DNA of 64,000 nt from Streptomyces sp. NBC_01351. GTDB lineage: Bacteria > Actinomycetota > Actinomycetes > Streptomycetales > Streptomycetaceae. How positions within the stretch are numbered: position 1 is the stretch's first letter; each line of letters opens with the position of its first letter. The DNA is taken from the NCBI RefSeq assembly GCF_036237315.1, contig NZ_CP108356.1, positions 7,569,501 to 7,633,500 of the forward strand, given 5' to 3'. Below, piece after piece: positions 8,620 to 16,571 of this stretch. The notes under the pieces were generated by a model that searched no databases, was not told the DNA's origin, and was given only the letters and a program-made list of their open reading frames with translations. A program made the translations under genes and the position numbers.

Positions 8620-9101
8620 GCCGCCCCGCCGCCGAGCCCCCCGAGCACTGGCGGTACGCGCGCCACCTCGAGTCGCTGGCCGACGCGCCGCGTGCCGGTG
8701 CGGGCGCCGAGGCCTACGCGGTGGCCGGCGTGCTGCGGGATCCCGACCCGGTGATGGCCGAGAGCGCGGTGGTCACGCACCTCGACCGGCGGGCGGCGCG
8801 GCTCCTCGCCGACGACGGGTTCCCCGCCTGGGCTCAGGCCATGACCGGTGTGCTCGCCGGCCGTGCCTTCCCCGAGCGGCGGCTGCGCGAATGGGCCCTG
8901 CTCAGGGCCATCACCCGCGGTGAGCCCTGGTCCGCCACCGAGCTCACCGGCGCCTCGGACTGGTGCCAGCGCACTGCCGCCCAGTCGCTGGCCTCCTCGG
9001 AGGCACTCGCCCTGCTCGCGTCCGCCGCCCGCACCCGCCGCGTCCGCAACGCCGCCGCCGGCCGGCTGAGTCGCCGTAGGGCGGCCGCGACCTCTGTGTG
9101 A
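8616..9101 (+). CDS. HEAT-like helical-repeat hypothetical protein
   Basis: 161 residues, almost entirely amphipathic helices: HLESLADAPRA, VAGVLRDPDPVMAESAVVTHL, REWALLRAITRGE, AAQSLASSEALALLASAA. The spacing and the ALLA/RRVRNAAAGRL pattern resemble HEAT or leucine-rich-variant repeats. I place the start at ATG 8616, which overlaps the stop of the small ORF; the frame is open to 8496. It probably acts as a protein-binding scaffold; no specific partner is visible. Confidence 0.6.
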   Translation: MSRPAAEPPEHWRYARHLESLADAPRAGAGAEAYAVAGVLRDPDPVMAESAVVTHLDRRAARLLADDGFPAWAQAMTGVLAGRAFPERRLREWALLRAITRGEPWSATELTGASDWCQRTAAQSLASSEALALLASAARTRRVRNAAAGRLSRRRAAATSV

Positions 9102-9304
9102 CCGGCGGCCGGCGACGTACCATCCTGACAAGGGCACTGGAAGGAAACCGGAAGGGAACCGGAAGGGCGCTCAAGGGTCGGCGCATCCGTTTCACACATA
9201 TGTGCCAAGAGTCTCGTCACGCGCCTGTCCGGCGTCTAAGGTGCCGTTAACCCGGCCGGGTATCAGCGTTGAATCGATGCCACTCCGCTGGAGGATGACT
9301 CTTC

Positions 9305-10231
9305 GTGTCGCACGTTTCGCATGCTCCCGTCACAACCCCCGACGGCGAGCAGGCCTTGCCCGTACCCACCGCGTACAGCGAGGTCAAAGGCTGGTTCTCG
9401 GCCTCTGACCAGGTGCTCTTCGACTGGTTCCTGACCCGTCAGAACAGCGGTGCCGCTCAGCCGGGCGACCTTCTGGAACTGGGCGTGTTCATGGGGAAGA
9501 GCGCGATCTTCCTCGGCCGCTATCTGCGGGAGGGAGAGGAGTTCACCGTCTGCGACCTCTTCGACTCGCCCGCCGTGGATGAGCTGAACCTCGCGGAGAA
9601 CCGCCACTCGTACCCCACGCTCACCCGGCGCGGGTTCGAGACGAACTACCTGGCCTTCCACGAGGCACTGCCGACCGTCATCCAGGCACCGACCTCCGTC
9701 GTCGGCGCCGAGGTGCGCCCGGCGAGCTGCCGGTTCGTCCACGTCGACGCCTCCCACCTCTACGAGCACGTGGTCACGGACATCGAGTCCTCGCGGCTCG
9801 TGGCGACGCCCGGTGCGGTGGTGGTCTTCGACGACTACCGTTCCGCGCACTGTCCGGGGGTCGCGGCCGCGGTCTGGTCGGCGGTGGTTTCGGGCGGGCT
9901 GAACCCCATCTGCGCCTCCGACATGAAGCTCTACGCGACCTGGGACGACCCGGAAGCCCACCAGAAGGACCTCCTGGCCTGGCTGGAGGGCCGCTCGGAT
10001 CTCGGGTACGGCGTGGACATGATCGTCGGCCGGCCCATCGTGCACATCTCGGACGCCGGGGCCCGGCCGCCGGAGCTCCCGCAGCCGCTGCACCCCGCGC
10101 CCGCGCAGGCTCCCGCTGCCCCCGCCCCGGCCCGCAAGCCGGGTGCCCGGGCGCGCAAGCTCGCCAAGGACCTGCTGCCGCCGGTCGTCACCCGCGCGAT
10201 CGTCTCCTGGCGCCGCCGCCGGCGCGGCTGA
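9305..10231 (+). CDS. Class I SAM-dependent methyltransferase (Methyltransf_24-like)
   Basis: GTG 9305, with GGAGG about 10 nt upstream. The SAM motif is LLELGVFMGKSAIFLGRYL (motif I), followed by FTVCDLFDSP, RFVHVDASHLYEHVVTD and GAVVVFDDYRS, the standard order of motifs in sugar- and natural-product-type O-methyltransferases of the Methyltransf_24 group. The C-terminal 60 residues are a Pro/Ala linker ending in a basic tail (SWRRRRRG) outside the domain. The 200-nt upstream gap carries a short GGAAGGGAACC-type repeat. It stands alone, so the substrate is unknown. Confidence 0.75.
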   Translation: MSHVSHAPVTTPDGEQALPVPTAYSEVKGWFSASDQVLFDWFLTRQNSGAAQPGDLLELGVFMGKSAIFLGRYLREGEEFTVCDLFDSPAVDELNLAENRHSYPTLTRRGFETNYLAFHEALPTVIQAPTSVVGAEVRPASCRFVHVDASHLYEHVVTDIESSRLVATPGAVVVFDDYRSAHCPGVAAAVWSAVVSGGLNPICASDMKLYATWDDPEAHQKDLLAWLEGRSDLGYGVDMIVGRPIVHISDAGARPPELPQPLHPAPAQAPAAPAPARKPGARARKLAKDLLPPVVTRAIVSWRRRRRG

Positions 10232-10235
10232 CCGC

Positions 10236-10280
10236 CGCCGCACGCGCCGGACCCGCCCACGAGGTCCGGCGTACGCGGCG
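10236..10280. terminator. Bidirectional hairpin terminator
   Basis: CGCCGC (10236-10241) plus CGCCGGACC pair with GGTCCGGCG plus GCGGCG (10275-10280) across a short mismatched internal loop. The hairpin sits between the convergent methyltransferase and helicase genes. It has no U-tract, as is usual for Streptomyces. Confidence 0.6.
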
Positions 10281-10288
10281 TGCGCGCG

Positions 10289-11776
10289 TCAGAGCCCCTT
10301 GCGGACCCTGGCGGCCCGGCGGGCCTCGGCCTGCTGCCGGGCCTCCAGCGTCTTGCGGGACTCCTTGCCCTTGCCCGGCCGCCCCGGCCGGGTGCCCATC
10401 CCGCGGAAACCGAGCTCCGAGCCGGAAGGCTTGCCCTTGGCGTCGGTCGGCGCGGCGCCGGCCAGCGGCACCCCGGAGGGCGCCTTCGCCCCGGTGATCC
10501 GGCTCAGCGCCGCCTCCCCGGACCGCACCTGCGTGATCGTCGGCCGGATCCGCGCGTCCGCCATCAGCCGGACCATGTCCCGGCGCTGGTTGGGGGTGAC
10601 GAGGGTGACCACCCGGCCGGACTCGCCGGCCCGTGCCGTACGCCCGCCGCGGTGCAGGTAGTCCTTGTGGTCCGCGGGCGGGTCCACGTTGACCACGAGG
10701 TCGAGGTCGTCGATGTGGATGCCGCGCGCCGCGACGTTCGTGGCGACCAGGACGGTGACGGCACCCGTCTTGAACTGCGCCAGGGTCCGGGTGCGCTGCG
10801 GCTGCGACTTGCCGCTGTGCAGCCCCTCCGCCCGTACGCCCATCGCCCGCAGGTGCTTCACGAACTGGTCGACGCCGTGCTTGGTGTCGAGGAACATCAG
10901 CACCCGGTTGTCACGGGCCGCGATCTCGGTCGCCGCCGAGTACTTGTCGGCCGCGTGGATGTGCAGCACGTGGTGGTCCATCGTGGTGACCGCGCCCGCC
11001 TGCGGGTCCACGGAGTGCGCGACCGGGTCCTTCAGGTAGCCGCGGACCAGCTGGTCCACGTTCTTGTCCAGGGTGGCCGAGAACAGCATCCGCTGCCCCG
11101 CGTGGTGGACCTGGTCCAGGATCTCCGTGACCTGCGGCATGAAGCCCATGTCGCACATCTGGTCGGCCTCGTCGAGCACGGTGATCTTCACGCGCTCCAG
11201 GTGCACGTCACGCCGCCCGACGAGGTCGCTGAGGCGCCCCGGGGTGGCCACGACGACCTCGGCCCCCGTGCGCAGCGATCCGACCTGGCGTCCGATCGAC
11301 AGCCCGCCGACCACCGTGGCCATCCGCAGGTTCAGGGCCTTGGCGTACGGGTCCAGGGCCTCGGTCACCTGCTGCGCCAGCTCGCGCGTCGGTACGAGGA
11401 CCAGCGCCAGCGGGCGCTTCGGGTCCGCCTGCTGCCCCGCGGTGCGGGCCAGCAGGGCCAGGCCGAAGGCGAGGGTCTTGCCGGAGCCGGTCCGCGCGCG
11501 GCCCAGGACGTCCCGGCCGGCCAGCGCGTTGGGCAGCGTCGCGGCCTGGATGGGGAACGGCTCCTTGACCTCCAGCTCGGCCAGGGTCGTCACCAGCTCG
11601 GCGGGCAGCTCCAGCTCGGAGAACGAGGCGACCGGCGGCAGCCCCGGCACCTTCGGCTCGTGCATCGTGAACTCACCCTGCGGCCCGAGGCTCCGGGGGG
11701 CCTTGGCGCCGGTCTTCGCACCGGGCCTGGCACCGCCCTTCACACCGAAACGGCCATGAGCTGACGGGTTCCTCAT
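10289..11776 (-). CDS. DEAD-box RNA helicase
   Basis: 495 residues with all helicase motifs: Q motif (EPFPIQAATLP), Walker A ARTGSGKT, PTRELAQQ, TPGRL, DEAD as VLDEADQM, SAT as LFSATLD, and in RecA2 HSGKSQPQRT, TNVAARGIHIDDL and HRGGRTARAG. The tail is basic, rich in Lys, Arg and Gly (GKGKESRKTLEARQQAEARR), typical of RhlE-type RNA-binding extensions. It unwinds structured RNA using ATP, probably in ribosome assembly or mRNA decay. ATG 11776 opens with a basic stretch; ATG 11665 (MHEPKVPGL) is a possible shorter start. Confidence 0.9.
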   Translation of the reverse strand: MRNPSAHGRFGVKGGARPGAKTGAKAPRSLGPQGEFTMHEPKVPGLPPVASFSELELPAELVTTLAELEVKEPFPIQAATLPNALAGRDVLGRARTGSGKTLAFGLALLARTAGQQADPKRPLALVLVPTRELAQQVTEALDPYAKALNLRMATVVGGLSIGRQVGSLRTGAEVVVATPGRLSDLVGRRDVHLERVKITVLDEADQMCDMGFMPQVTEILDQVHHAGQRMLFSATLDKNVDQLVRGYLKDPVAHSVDPQAGAVTTMDHHVLHIHAADKYSAATEIAARDNRVLMFLDTKHGVDQFVKHLRAMGVRAEGLHSGKSQPQRTRTLAQFKTGAVTVLVATNVAARGIHIDDLDLVVNVDPPADHKDYLHRGGRTARAGESGRVVTLVTPNQRRDMVRLMADARIRPTITQVRSGEAALSRITGAKAPSGVPLAGAAPTDAKGKPSGSELGFRGMGTRPGRPGKGKESRKTLEARQQAEARRAARVRKGL

Positions 11777-11847
11777 GCAGGACCTTTCGAAGCAATGAAT
11801 GCGCAGTGGGAAACAAGATGGTCAACCGCCCATGGTACCAGCGGGGG

Positions 11848-12342
11848 CTACCGGGGCCGGGCGTCCAGTTCGCCGGACCGCACCTGCTCCAGGTGGGCGC
11901 GGACCTCGCCCGCGGCCCGGCCGAACCAGTCGGCGATCACGGCCACCTCGTCGGGCGTGTAGTCGGCGAACAGGGCGCCGAGGCGGTCGTAGAACGGCTG
12001 GTACACGGTGAAGATCCGCGCACTGGCCGCGGGGTCGGCCACCACCCGGACCCGGCGCCGGTCGGCCGGGTCGGCCTGGCGCCGTGCGTACCCGGCCCGC
12101 TCCAGACGGTTGAGCACTCCGGTGACGGCGCCGGTCGTGAGGTTGGTCAGCCGGCCGAGGTCGCCGGCGGAGAGGGGGGTGTCCCCGGCGCCCAGAATGT
12201 GGCCGAGGCAGGTCAGGTCGGTGACGTTCAGCCCGAGCATCTGCGCCACCTCCTGCTGGGCGATGACGCCGAGCGCGACGTACTGGTCCATGCGCGAAAG
12301 CGCCTCCCCGGCCGTGGCCGGGGGGCGGGGCTTGCCCTGCAC
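11848..12342 (-). CDS. MarR-family transcriptional regulator
   Basis: The winged-helix core is clear: TDLTCLGHILGAGDTPLSAGDLGRLTNL, TTGAVTGVLNRLERAGY, then the wing ADPADRRRVRV. I chose GTG 12342 because AAGGAG lies 7 nt upstream. The longer frame to ATG 12360 would put the start inside that ribosome site. An alternating CTTAG/CTAAG array sits immediately upstream and overlaps the ribosome site, implying autorepression and control of the divergent membrane-protein gene. The ligand is unknown. Confidence 0.85.
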   Translation of the reverse strand: MQGKPRPPATAGEALSRMDQYVALGVIAQQEVAQMLGLNVTDLTCLGHILGAGDTPLSAGDLGRLTNLTTGAVTGVLNRLERAGYARRQADPADRRRVRVVADPAASARIFTVYQPFYDRLGALFADYTPDEVAVIADWFGRAAGEVRAHLEQVRSGELDARPR

Positions 12343-12352
12343 GCAGATACTC

Positions 12353-12373
12353 CTTAGCATCTAAGTTACTTAG
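12353..12373. promoter_or_regulatory. Probable MarR operator: three alternating CTTAG/CTAAG half-sites
   Basis: CTTAG (12353-12357), CAT, CTAAG (12361-12365), TTA, CTTAG (12369-12373): each neighbouring pair is a perfect 5-bp inverted repeat with a 3-nt spacer. It overlaps the ribosome site of the MarR gene and faces the divergent gene at 12433. Confidence 0.6.
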
Positions 12374-12432
12374 CTCGTGAGATAAAAGATCCTGTTCCGA
12401 GCCTACTGCCGACCCTTAGACCAGGGAGAACC

Positions 12433-12801
12433 ATGAGTGCTCACGGCCACGTCGACCTCGGCCACACGGTGGCCGGCTGGACCGGTACCGCCCTGGCCCT
12501 GCTGGGCTGCGCCGGAGCGGGCCTCGCCGTGTGCGCGGCCTGGACGCCCGGGATCTGGCTCGGCCTCGGCGTCGTCGCCGCGGCCGGGCTGGTCACCTGG
12601 CTGCTGCACCTCGCCGGATGGGGCAAGCCCAGCGGCCCCCGGCCCGAGGGGGAATGGGACTGGCGCGTCCGCGATGCCTCCGCCGGCAGTGGGCACGCGG
12701 ACTGCCTCGGCTGCCGGGTCAGCGGACCCCGGCGAGCCCTCGCATCAGCCCCTCGGCCTCGATCCGCCGTGTCGTTGCCCGCTGCGGATAGCAGCGCATG
12801 A
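12433..12801 (+). CDS. HGxxPAAW-family small membrane protein
   Basis: Begins [18 protein letters not shown], the actinobacterial HGxxPAAW-type N-terminus, followed by two hydrophobic segments ([19 protein letters not shown] and [20 protein letters not shown]) and a tail ending CLGCRVSG, usual for the family. The last 25 residues overlap the convergent oxygenase gene by 83 bp and look unlike other members, so the natural C-terminus may be an accidental extension. It is divergent from marR across the palindromic operator. Confidence 0.65.
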   Translation: MSAHGHVDLGHTVAGWTGTALALLGCAGAGLAVCAAWTPGIWLGLGVVAAAGLVTWLLHLAGWGKPSGPRPEGEWDWRVRDASAGSGHADCLGCRVSGPRRALASAPRPRSAVSLPAADSSA

Positions 12802-13753
12802 ACATCCGGGTGAAGTGCTCCCCGTAGTGGATCACCGTGCTGTCCTCCGGATCCCGGCGGAGCGGCCGGATCCGGGCGCCGAAGCGCGGCTCGTGGAAAT
12901 AGGCCAGGGTGTACCGCTCCCGGTCCGCGAGGCGCACCTTGTGCGGGGTCGACAGCAGCTCACCGCCGGTGAGGAACTGCAGGATGTCCCCCGGGAACAC
13001 GGTCAGGACGTCCGGGACGGGCGTCACGTACGACCAGCCGGGGGAGTCCTGGGCGAAGCCGGCCGAGGACTCCCCCGGCAGCCAGTTCCGGGGCCTGCGC
13101 TCGCCCTCGATCGGCGGGCGCACGAAGAGCCCGCCCACCTCGTCCTGCGCGGCGATCACCAGGAGCCCGTAGTCGGTGTGCGCGCCGATCCCGCGCTCCG
13201 TGGTGCGCGAGGCGGCCGGGAAGCGCAGTACGCGCATGTGGTGCCAGCCGTCGCGGGTCAGCCCGGCGAGGCGGTCGATGCCGGCCGGGCCGGACCCGTG
13301 CCCGAGTCCCAGCCCGAGCGCCACGAGCCGCAGCAGTCGTTCGCCGAGGGAGCCGACCCCGGCGAGGTAGGCCTCCATGGCCGCCCGGTACGCGGCGTCG
13401 GGCCACGGCACCGGCCCGTGGCAGGGCAGTCCGCGCGCGGCCGCCGGCAGGTCCGGGGTGATCGTGAAGATCTCCGAGGCGTCCCGCTCGCCCGCCGTGA
13501 CCTCCTCCCCGGAGGCGATGTACCCGCTGTACGAGGTGTCGTTGACGCAGGCGGCCTTCTCGGCCGGGGGCCTGGCGAAGAACCGCCGACTGGCCGCCAG
13601 CGCCTCCCGCGTGCGCGCCCGCTGACCGGCGTCGGCCGCGATCTGGAAGATCCCGTCGCGCCGCCAGGCCGCGGTCATGGCCCGGCCGAGCGCCTCGTCC
13701 GCCGTCGTGCCGGTCACGTGTTCCGGTACGCGGAACGTCGCGAACCCGCCCAT
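12719..13753 (-). CDS. efe: 2-oxoglutarate-dependent ethylene/succinate-forming enzyme (EFE homologue)
   Basis: 344 residues from ATG 13753 (GAGGGG upstream), aligning end to end with my memory of Pseudomonas EFE. Identical blocks include TYSGY-type [85 protein letters not shown] and IHYGEHFT then MFMRCYP. Iron ligands are H192, D194 and H271; R280 should hold the 2OG carboxylate. The L-Arg-binding residues of EFE (E84, T86, R171, Y192, F283, and Arg/Tyr of MFMRCY) are all present at equivalent positions (offset +3 in the middle). The expected reaction is 2OG plus O2 to ethylene and CO2, with coupled arginine hydroxylation. It is monocistronic, with a cold-shock gene divergent. Confidence 0.82.
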   Translation of the reverse strand: MGGFATFRVPEHVTGTTADEALGRAMTAAWRRDGIFQIAADAGQRARTREALAASRRFFARPPAEKAACVNDTSYSGYIASGEEVTAGERDASEIFTITPDLPAAARGLPCHGPVPWPDAAYRAAMEAYLAGVGSLGERLLRLVALGLGLGHGSGPAGIDRLAGLTRDGWHHMRVLRFPAASRTTERGIGAHTDYGLLVIAAQDEVGGLFVRPPIEGERRPRNWLPGESSAGFAQDSPGWSYVTPVPDVLTVFPGDILQFLTGGELLSTPHKVRLADRERYTLAYFHEPRFGARIRPLRRDPEDSTVIHYGEHFTRMFMRCYPQRATTRRIEAEGLMRGLAGVR

Positions 13754-13942
13754 GTCCGTCCCCTCTCGAAGGAGTCTTCCGCAGGAGCTTCTCCCCCTTT
13801 TCACGGACAGGGCGGCCAGAAGTTCGATTGCGCGGCGCGCCACGGTTGGCCGCGTCCAGCGTGTGCTGTGCGGGACCGTTGGGCAGGATCGAAACGGCCG
13901 CGTTCAGCGGCCCGCAGTGGAACGTTGAGAAGGATCAGCCAG

Positions 13943-14149
13943 ATGGCAACAGGCACCGTGAAGTGGTTCAACTCGGAGAAGGGGTTCGGCTTCATCCAAC
14001 AGGACGACGGCGGCCCCGACGTGTTCGTGCACTTCTCCGCGATCGAGTCCAGCGGCTTCAAGTCGCTGGAGGAGAACCAGCGGGTCGAGTACAACGTCAC
14101 CCAAGGCCCCAAGGGCCCCCAGGCCGAGCGGGTGGTTCCCATCGGGTAG
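13943..14149 (+). CDS. Cold-shock domain protein
   Basis: 68 residues, full-length CspA-type single [18 protein letters not shown] (RNP1), DVFVHFSAI (RNP2), then [20 protein letters not shown] 13943 has AAGGA about 10 nt upstream. It binds single-stranded RNA/DNA as an RNA chaperone. The 189-nt divergent region shared with the EFE-like gene gives space for a structured 5' UTR, but I see no clear cold-box. Confidence 0.95.
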   Translation: MATGTVKWFNSEKGFGFIQQDDGGPDVFVHFSAIESSGFKSLEENQRVEYNVTQGPKGPQAERVVPIG

Positions 14150-14191
14150 TACCGCTTCGCGACCGGGCTCCTGAGCCCGCGCCGTGAGCCG

Positions 14192-14218
14192 AGCCCCGCC
14201 GGTCCGCCCGGCGGGGCT
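14192..14218 (+). terminator. Intrinsic terminator after the cold-shock gene
   Basis: AGCCCCGCCG (14192-14201) and CGGCGGGGCT (14209-14218) form a perfect 10-bp stem with a 7-nt loop, 43 nt past the stop codon. It lies 19 nt from the convergent TetR stop, so it may serve both. Confidence 0.75.
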
Positions 14219-14236
14219 TCCGCATGCTGCCGGCCC

Positions 14237-14800
14237 CTACACGGCGCGGTGCAGGGCCAGGAGGAGCGCCCACACCTGGTCGGCCAGCTCGGACGGGGTC
14301 GCCGGGACCCGCTCGTGCAGCCAGTCCGCCAGCACGCCGGTGAAGGCGCCGGCCACCGCCGAGGCGACGAGGTCCGCGTGCGGGGCGCCCACCGCCGCGC
14401 GTTCGGCGAGGGCGCGGGCGCGCAGCTCGTGGTGGAGACGGTCGCCCAGGGGGCCCGCGCCACCGGGGAGCAGCAGGGTGCGGTAGAGCCGGGCGTGCCC
14501 GGCCGCGGCTGCGAAGAAGGCGGCCAGTGCCTCCGGGGGGCGGACCGGGGCTCGTGATCCCGGTCCGGTCTGCCAGGCGTGGAGGGCGTCGACCGCCGCG
14601 TGCACCACGTCCGCGCAGGCGTCCACGGCGAGCGCGGGGAGGTCCTCGTAGTGCAGGTAGAAGGTGGCCCGGCCGACCCCCGCGCGGCGGACCACCGCCG
14701 AGACGCTCACTTCGGCGAGCGGCCGGTCCGCGCACTCGGCGAGCAGGCTCTCGCGCAGCCGCCCCTTCGTGCGGGCCGTACGCGGGTCCTCCGGGCTCAC
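14237..14800 (-). CDS. TetR-family transcriptional regulator
   Basis: 187 residues. The HTH is RLRESLLAECADRPLAEVSVSAVVRRAGVGRATFYLHYED, a standard TetR recognition region, followed by a divergent ligand-binding domain. GTG 14800 starts 5 nt after the stop of the DUF1304 gene, so the two form an operon. A long perfect inverted repeat upstream of DUF1304 is the likely operator, giving autoregulation. The inducer is unknown. Confidence 0.88.
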   Translation of the reverse strand: MSPEDPRTARTKGRLRESLLAECADRPLAEVSVSAVVRRAGVGRATFYLHYEDLPALAVDACADVVHAAVDALHAWQTGPGSRAPVRPPEALAAFFAAAAGHARLYRTLLLPGGAGPLGDRLHHELRARALAERAAVGAPHADLVASAVAGAFTGVLADWLHERVPATPSELADQVWALLLALHRAV

Positions 14801-14804
14801 GCGG

Positions 14805-15158
14805 TCACGCGGCCAGCAGCGCCGCGCCGAGCGCGAGCGCGCCGGGCAGGGCCTGGGCGATGAGGATCCGCCGGTTGGCGGTCGCGGCCCCGTAGGCCCC
14901 GGCGACGATCACGCAGACGAGGAAGAAGACCTGCGTGGCGAGCGAATCGATGACGAGCGCCCAGACCAGGCCGGCGGCGAGGAACCCGTTGTAGAGCCCC
15001 TGGTTCGCGGCGAGCGGCGCGGTGAGGCGGGCGGTGTCCGCGTCGAAGCCGGACAGCGCCCGGCCCGGCGGCCGCTGCCACAGGAACATCTCCAGGACCA
15101 GGAAGTACACGTGCAGCGCGGCCACGAGGCCGATCAGTATCCGAGCGACCGTGTCCAT
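14805..15158 (-). CDS. DUF1304 small membrane protein
   Basis: 117 residues with four hydrophobic helices: ILIGLVAALHVYFLVLEMF, NGFLAAGLVWALVID, VFFLVCVIVAGAYGA and a C-terminal Ala/Leu helix. The HVYFLVLEMFLW and LAANQGLYNGFLA motifs are diagnostic of DUF1304. ATG 15158 is preceded by GGAGG. It is co-transcribed with the TetR regulator and controlled from the 42-bp palindrome upstream. Function unknown; TetR-linked members are often induced by small toxic compounds, but no substrate can be read here. Confidence 0.85.
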   Translation of the reverse strand: MDTVARILIGLVAALHVYFLVLEMFLWQRPPGRALSGFDADTARLTAPLAANQGLYNGFLAAGLVWALVIDSLATQVFFLVCVIVAGAYGAATANRRILIAQALPGALALGAALLAA

Positions 15159-15191
15159 GGCCGCCTCCGTTTCTCATTGCCCAGCGAACCG

Positions 15192-15233
15192 AGGACCGTA
15201 CTTCCTGGACAACTGTACAGGAAGTACGGTCCT
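15192..15233. promoter_or_regulatory. 42-bp palindrome, probable TetR operator
   Basis: AGGACCGTACTTCCTG (15192-15207) and CAGGAAGTACGGTCCT (15218-15233) are perfect 16-bp inverted arms around a 10-nt centre, 34 nt upstream of the DUF1304 start. A TACAGT -10-like hexamer on the minus strand lies inside, so occupancy would block transcription of the DUF1304-tetR operon. Confidence 0.7.
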
Positions 15234-15243
15234 GCGGCGCCGC

Positions 15244-15582
15244 TCAGAGGTGGGCGTCCAGGAACTGCCGGAACTCCTCGCGCGTCATCGGCCCGGCCTG
15301 GGTCGCGACGGCCTCGCCGCCCTCGATGAGTACGGCCGTCGGGGCGCCGGTCACCCCGTAACGCCTGGTCGGGCCGGGGCAGCGGGTCATGTCGGTGCGA
15401 ATGGCCGTGAACCGCGTCCCGTACTCCGCCGCCAGTTCGGCGACGATCGCGTCCATCTCGCGGCAGGCGTCGAGGGCCTTAGGCCAGGACCCGCAGAAGT
15501 AGGCGAGGACCGGTCCCGTCGTCATGGAGAGGACGAAGTCGAACTCCTGGTCCTCCAGTGGCTGGTGTACCCGACGTGCCAT
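15244..15582 (-). CDS. Thioredoxin-fold protein without the CXXC motif
   Basis: ATG 15582 (GAGGAG upstream) gives 112 residues. The fold is recognisable from FDFVLSMTTGPVLAYFCGSW, VAELAAEYGTRFTAIRTD and the cis-proline strand YGVTGAPTAVLIEGGE. Where thioredoxins have WCGPC this protein has SWPKAL, so it cannot carry out CXXC disulfide exchange. A lone Cys sits three residues before the Trp, with others at DACREM and TRCPGP. It may be a structural or single-Cys thiol protein. No redox partner is adjacent. Confidence 0.65.
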   Translation of the reverse strand: MARRVHQPLEDQEFDFVLSMTTGPVLAYFCGSWPKALDACREMDAIVAELAAEYGTRFTAIRTDMTRCPGPTRRYGVTGAPTAVLIEGGEAVATQAGPMTREEFRQFLDAHL

Positions 15583-15672
15583 GCGTGCCGCTCCTCGCTC
15601 GTGCGCGCCCGTGTGCTCGCGGGCGGCCACCATCATCGCCCGTTGTCAGTGGCGCCTGTGAAGCTGAGTGCC

Positions 15673-15942
15673 ATGGACGACAGGATGCTCCGGCGCCGGG
15701 TCTACGGCGCCGACCACGAAGACCCCGATCCGGGCCCGCGCCCCGGTCATGTCTACGGCGAGCTCGTGGGCGGGCCCCTCGACGGGCTCCTGCTCGACAT
15801 CACCGGCTGGAGCGCGCCCCAGCTCGCCGAGGAGGCCCGCCTTCCGACGGAGATAGGGCGCTACGGGGCCGGAGGGCGCGCGCACTACCGCCGCCGCGCG
15901 CAGGACCCGGGCCACTGGGACTGGGTGGGCGACAGCCGCTGA
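15673..15942 (+). CDS. Small hypothetical protein (89 aa)
   Basis: ATG 15673 begins MDDRMLRRRVYGADHEDP. The protein has a compact conserved-looking core (HVYGELVGGPLDGLLLDITGW, GRYGAGGRAHYRRR, DPGHWDWVGDS) that resembles small actinomycete proteins of unknown function. No signal peptide or membrane helix. It is flanked by minus-strand genes and stands alone. The ORF is open further upstream in the same frame, but that part overlaps the thioredoxin-like gene. Confidence 0.6.
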   Translation: MDDRMLRRRVYGADHEDPDPGPRPGHVYGELVGGPLDGLLLDITGWSAPQLAEEARLPTEIGRYGAGGRAHYRRRAQDPGHWDWVGDSR

Positions 15943-16013
15943 AGCCGGGCTGGGCCTGGATGGGTTGTCCCCGGCCCGGGCCCGGGCCCGGGCCGTGGGC
16001 CGGGGCGGTCGCC

Positions 16014-16388
16014 TCAGCCTGCGGCCTGGCGGCTCACCTTCCTGGCCCACAGCACCAGCGGCACCTGGAGCGGCAGCCGGCCGAAGGCCACGGCCCGCAG
16101 CGCGGGGGAGCGGTGGCGGGCGTCGGCGGCCATCTTGACGTTCGCCGGGAACACGCCGACGAAGAAGGCGGCGGCCGCCATCGCCGCCGCCTTCCGGGTC
16201 CGGGGATGGGCGACACCGACGGCGAGGGCGAGCTCGGCGGCGCCGCTCGCGTACGTCCACGTGCGCGGGCTCCCGGGCAGCGAGCGCGGAACGGTGGCGT
16301 CGAACTGCTTCGGCATCGCGGCGTGCGCGACGGCCGCCCCGGCGAGCAGACCTGCGAGCAGAAGGGGGGAGGAAAGCGGGCGGGCCAT
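16014..16388 (-). CDS. DoxX-like membrane protein
   Basis: 124 residues with four predicted helices (LLLAGLLAGAAVAHAAM, YASGAAELALAVGVA, AAAMAAAAFFVGVFPANV, LPLQVPLVLWA). The FPANVKMAAD motif and the final LPLQ..LVLWA are typical of the DoxX-like/MauE group. ATG 16388. A perfect 16-bp palindrome lies 39 nt upstream and probably binds a regulator. Function unknown. Confidence 0.75.
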   Translation of the reverse strand: MARPLSSPLLLAGLLAGAAVAHAAMPKQFDATVPRSLPGSPRTWTYASGAAELALAVGVAHPRTRKAAAMAAAAFFVGVFPANVKMAADARHRSPALRAVAFGRLPLQVPLVLWARKVSRQAAG

Positions 16389-16426
16389 GGGTGTCGAGTC
16401 CTCTCGGGGACGACGGGAACCGCGAT

Positions 16427-16442
16427 CCTACTCGCGAGTAGG
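16427..16442. promoter_or_regulatory. 16-bp palindrome upstream of the DoxX-like gene
   Basis: CCTACTCGCGAGTAGG is a perfect palindrome between the DoxX-like gene and the divergent DGPF gene. Its core TACTCGCGAGTA resembles TetR-type operators. The regulator may be encoded elsewhere. A second short palindrome, TCTTCGAAGA, lies at 16471-16480 nearer the DGPF start. Confidence 0.45.
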
Positions 16443-16571
16443 GCCGTGTCGTTCGGCTCCCCGGAGAAAATCTTCGAAGAATTCTCGGGGAGCTGTCGAT
16501 CCGGGCGGCTGCCGTTCGACGCAGGGGTGAGAGGCGGGGAACGTCCCCGCCCTCCCGACCGAGGAGTCACC

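Noticed and set aside
9131..9172. GGAAGGGAACC short repeats upstream of the methyltransferase as an operator
   Set aside because: They are direct, purine-rich and lack symmetry; no regulator is adjacent.
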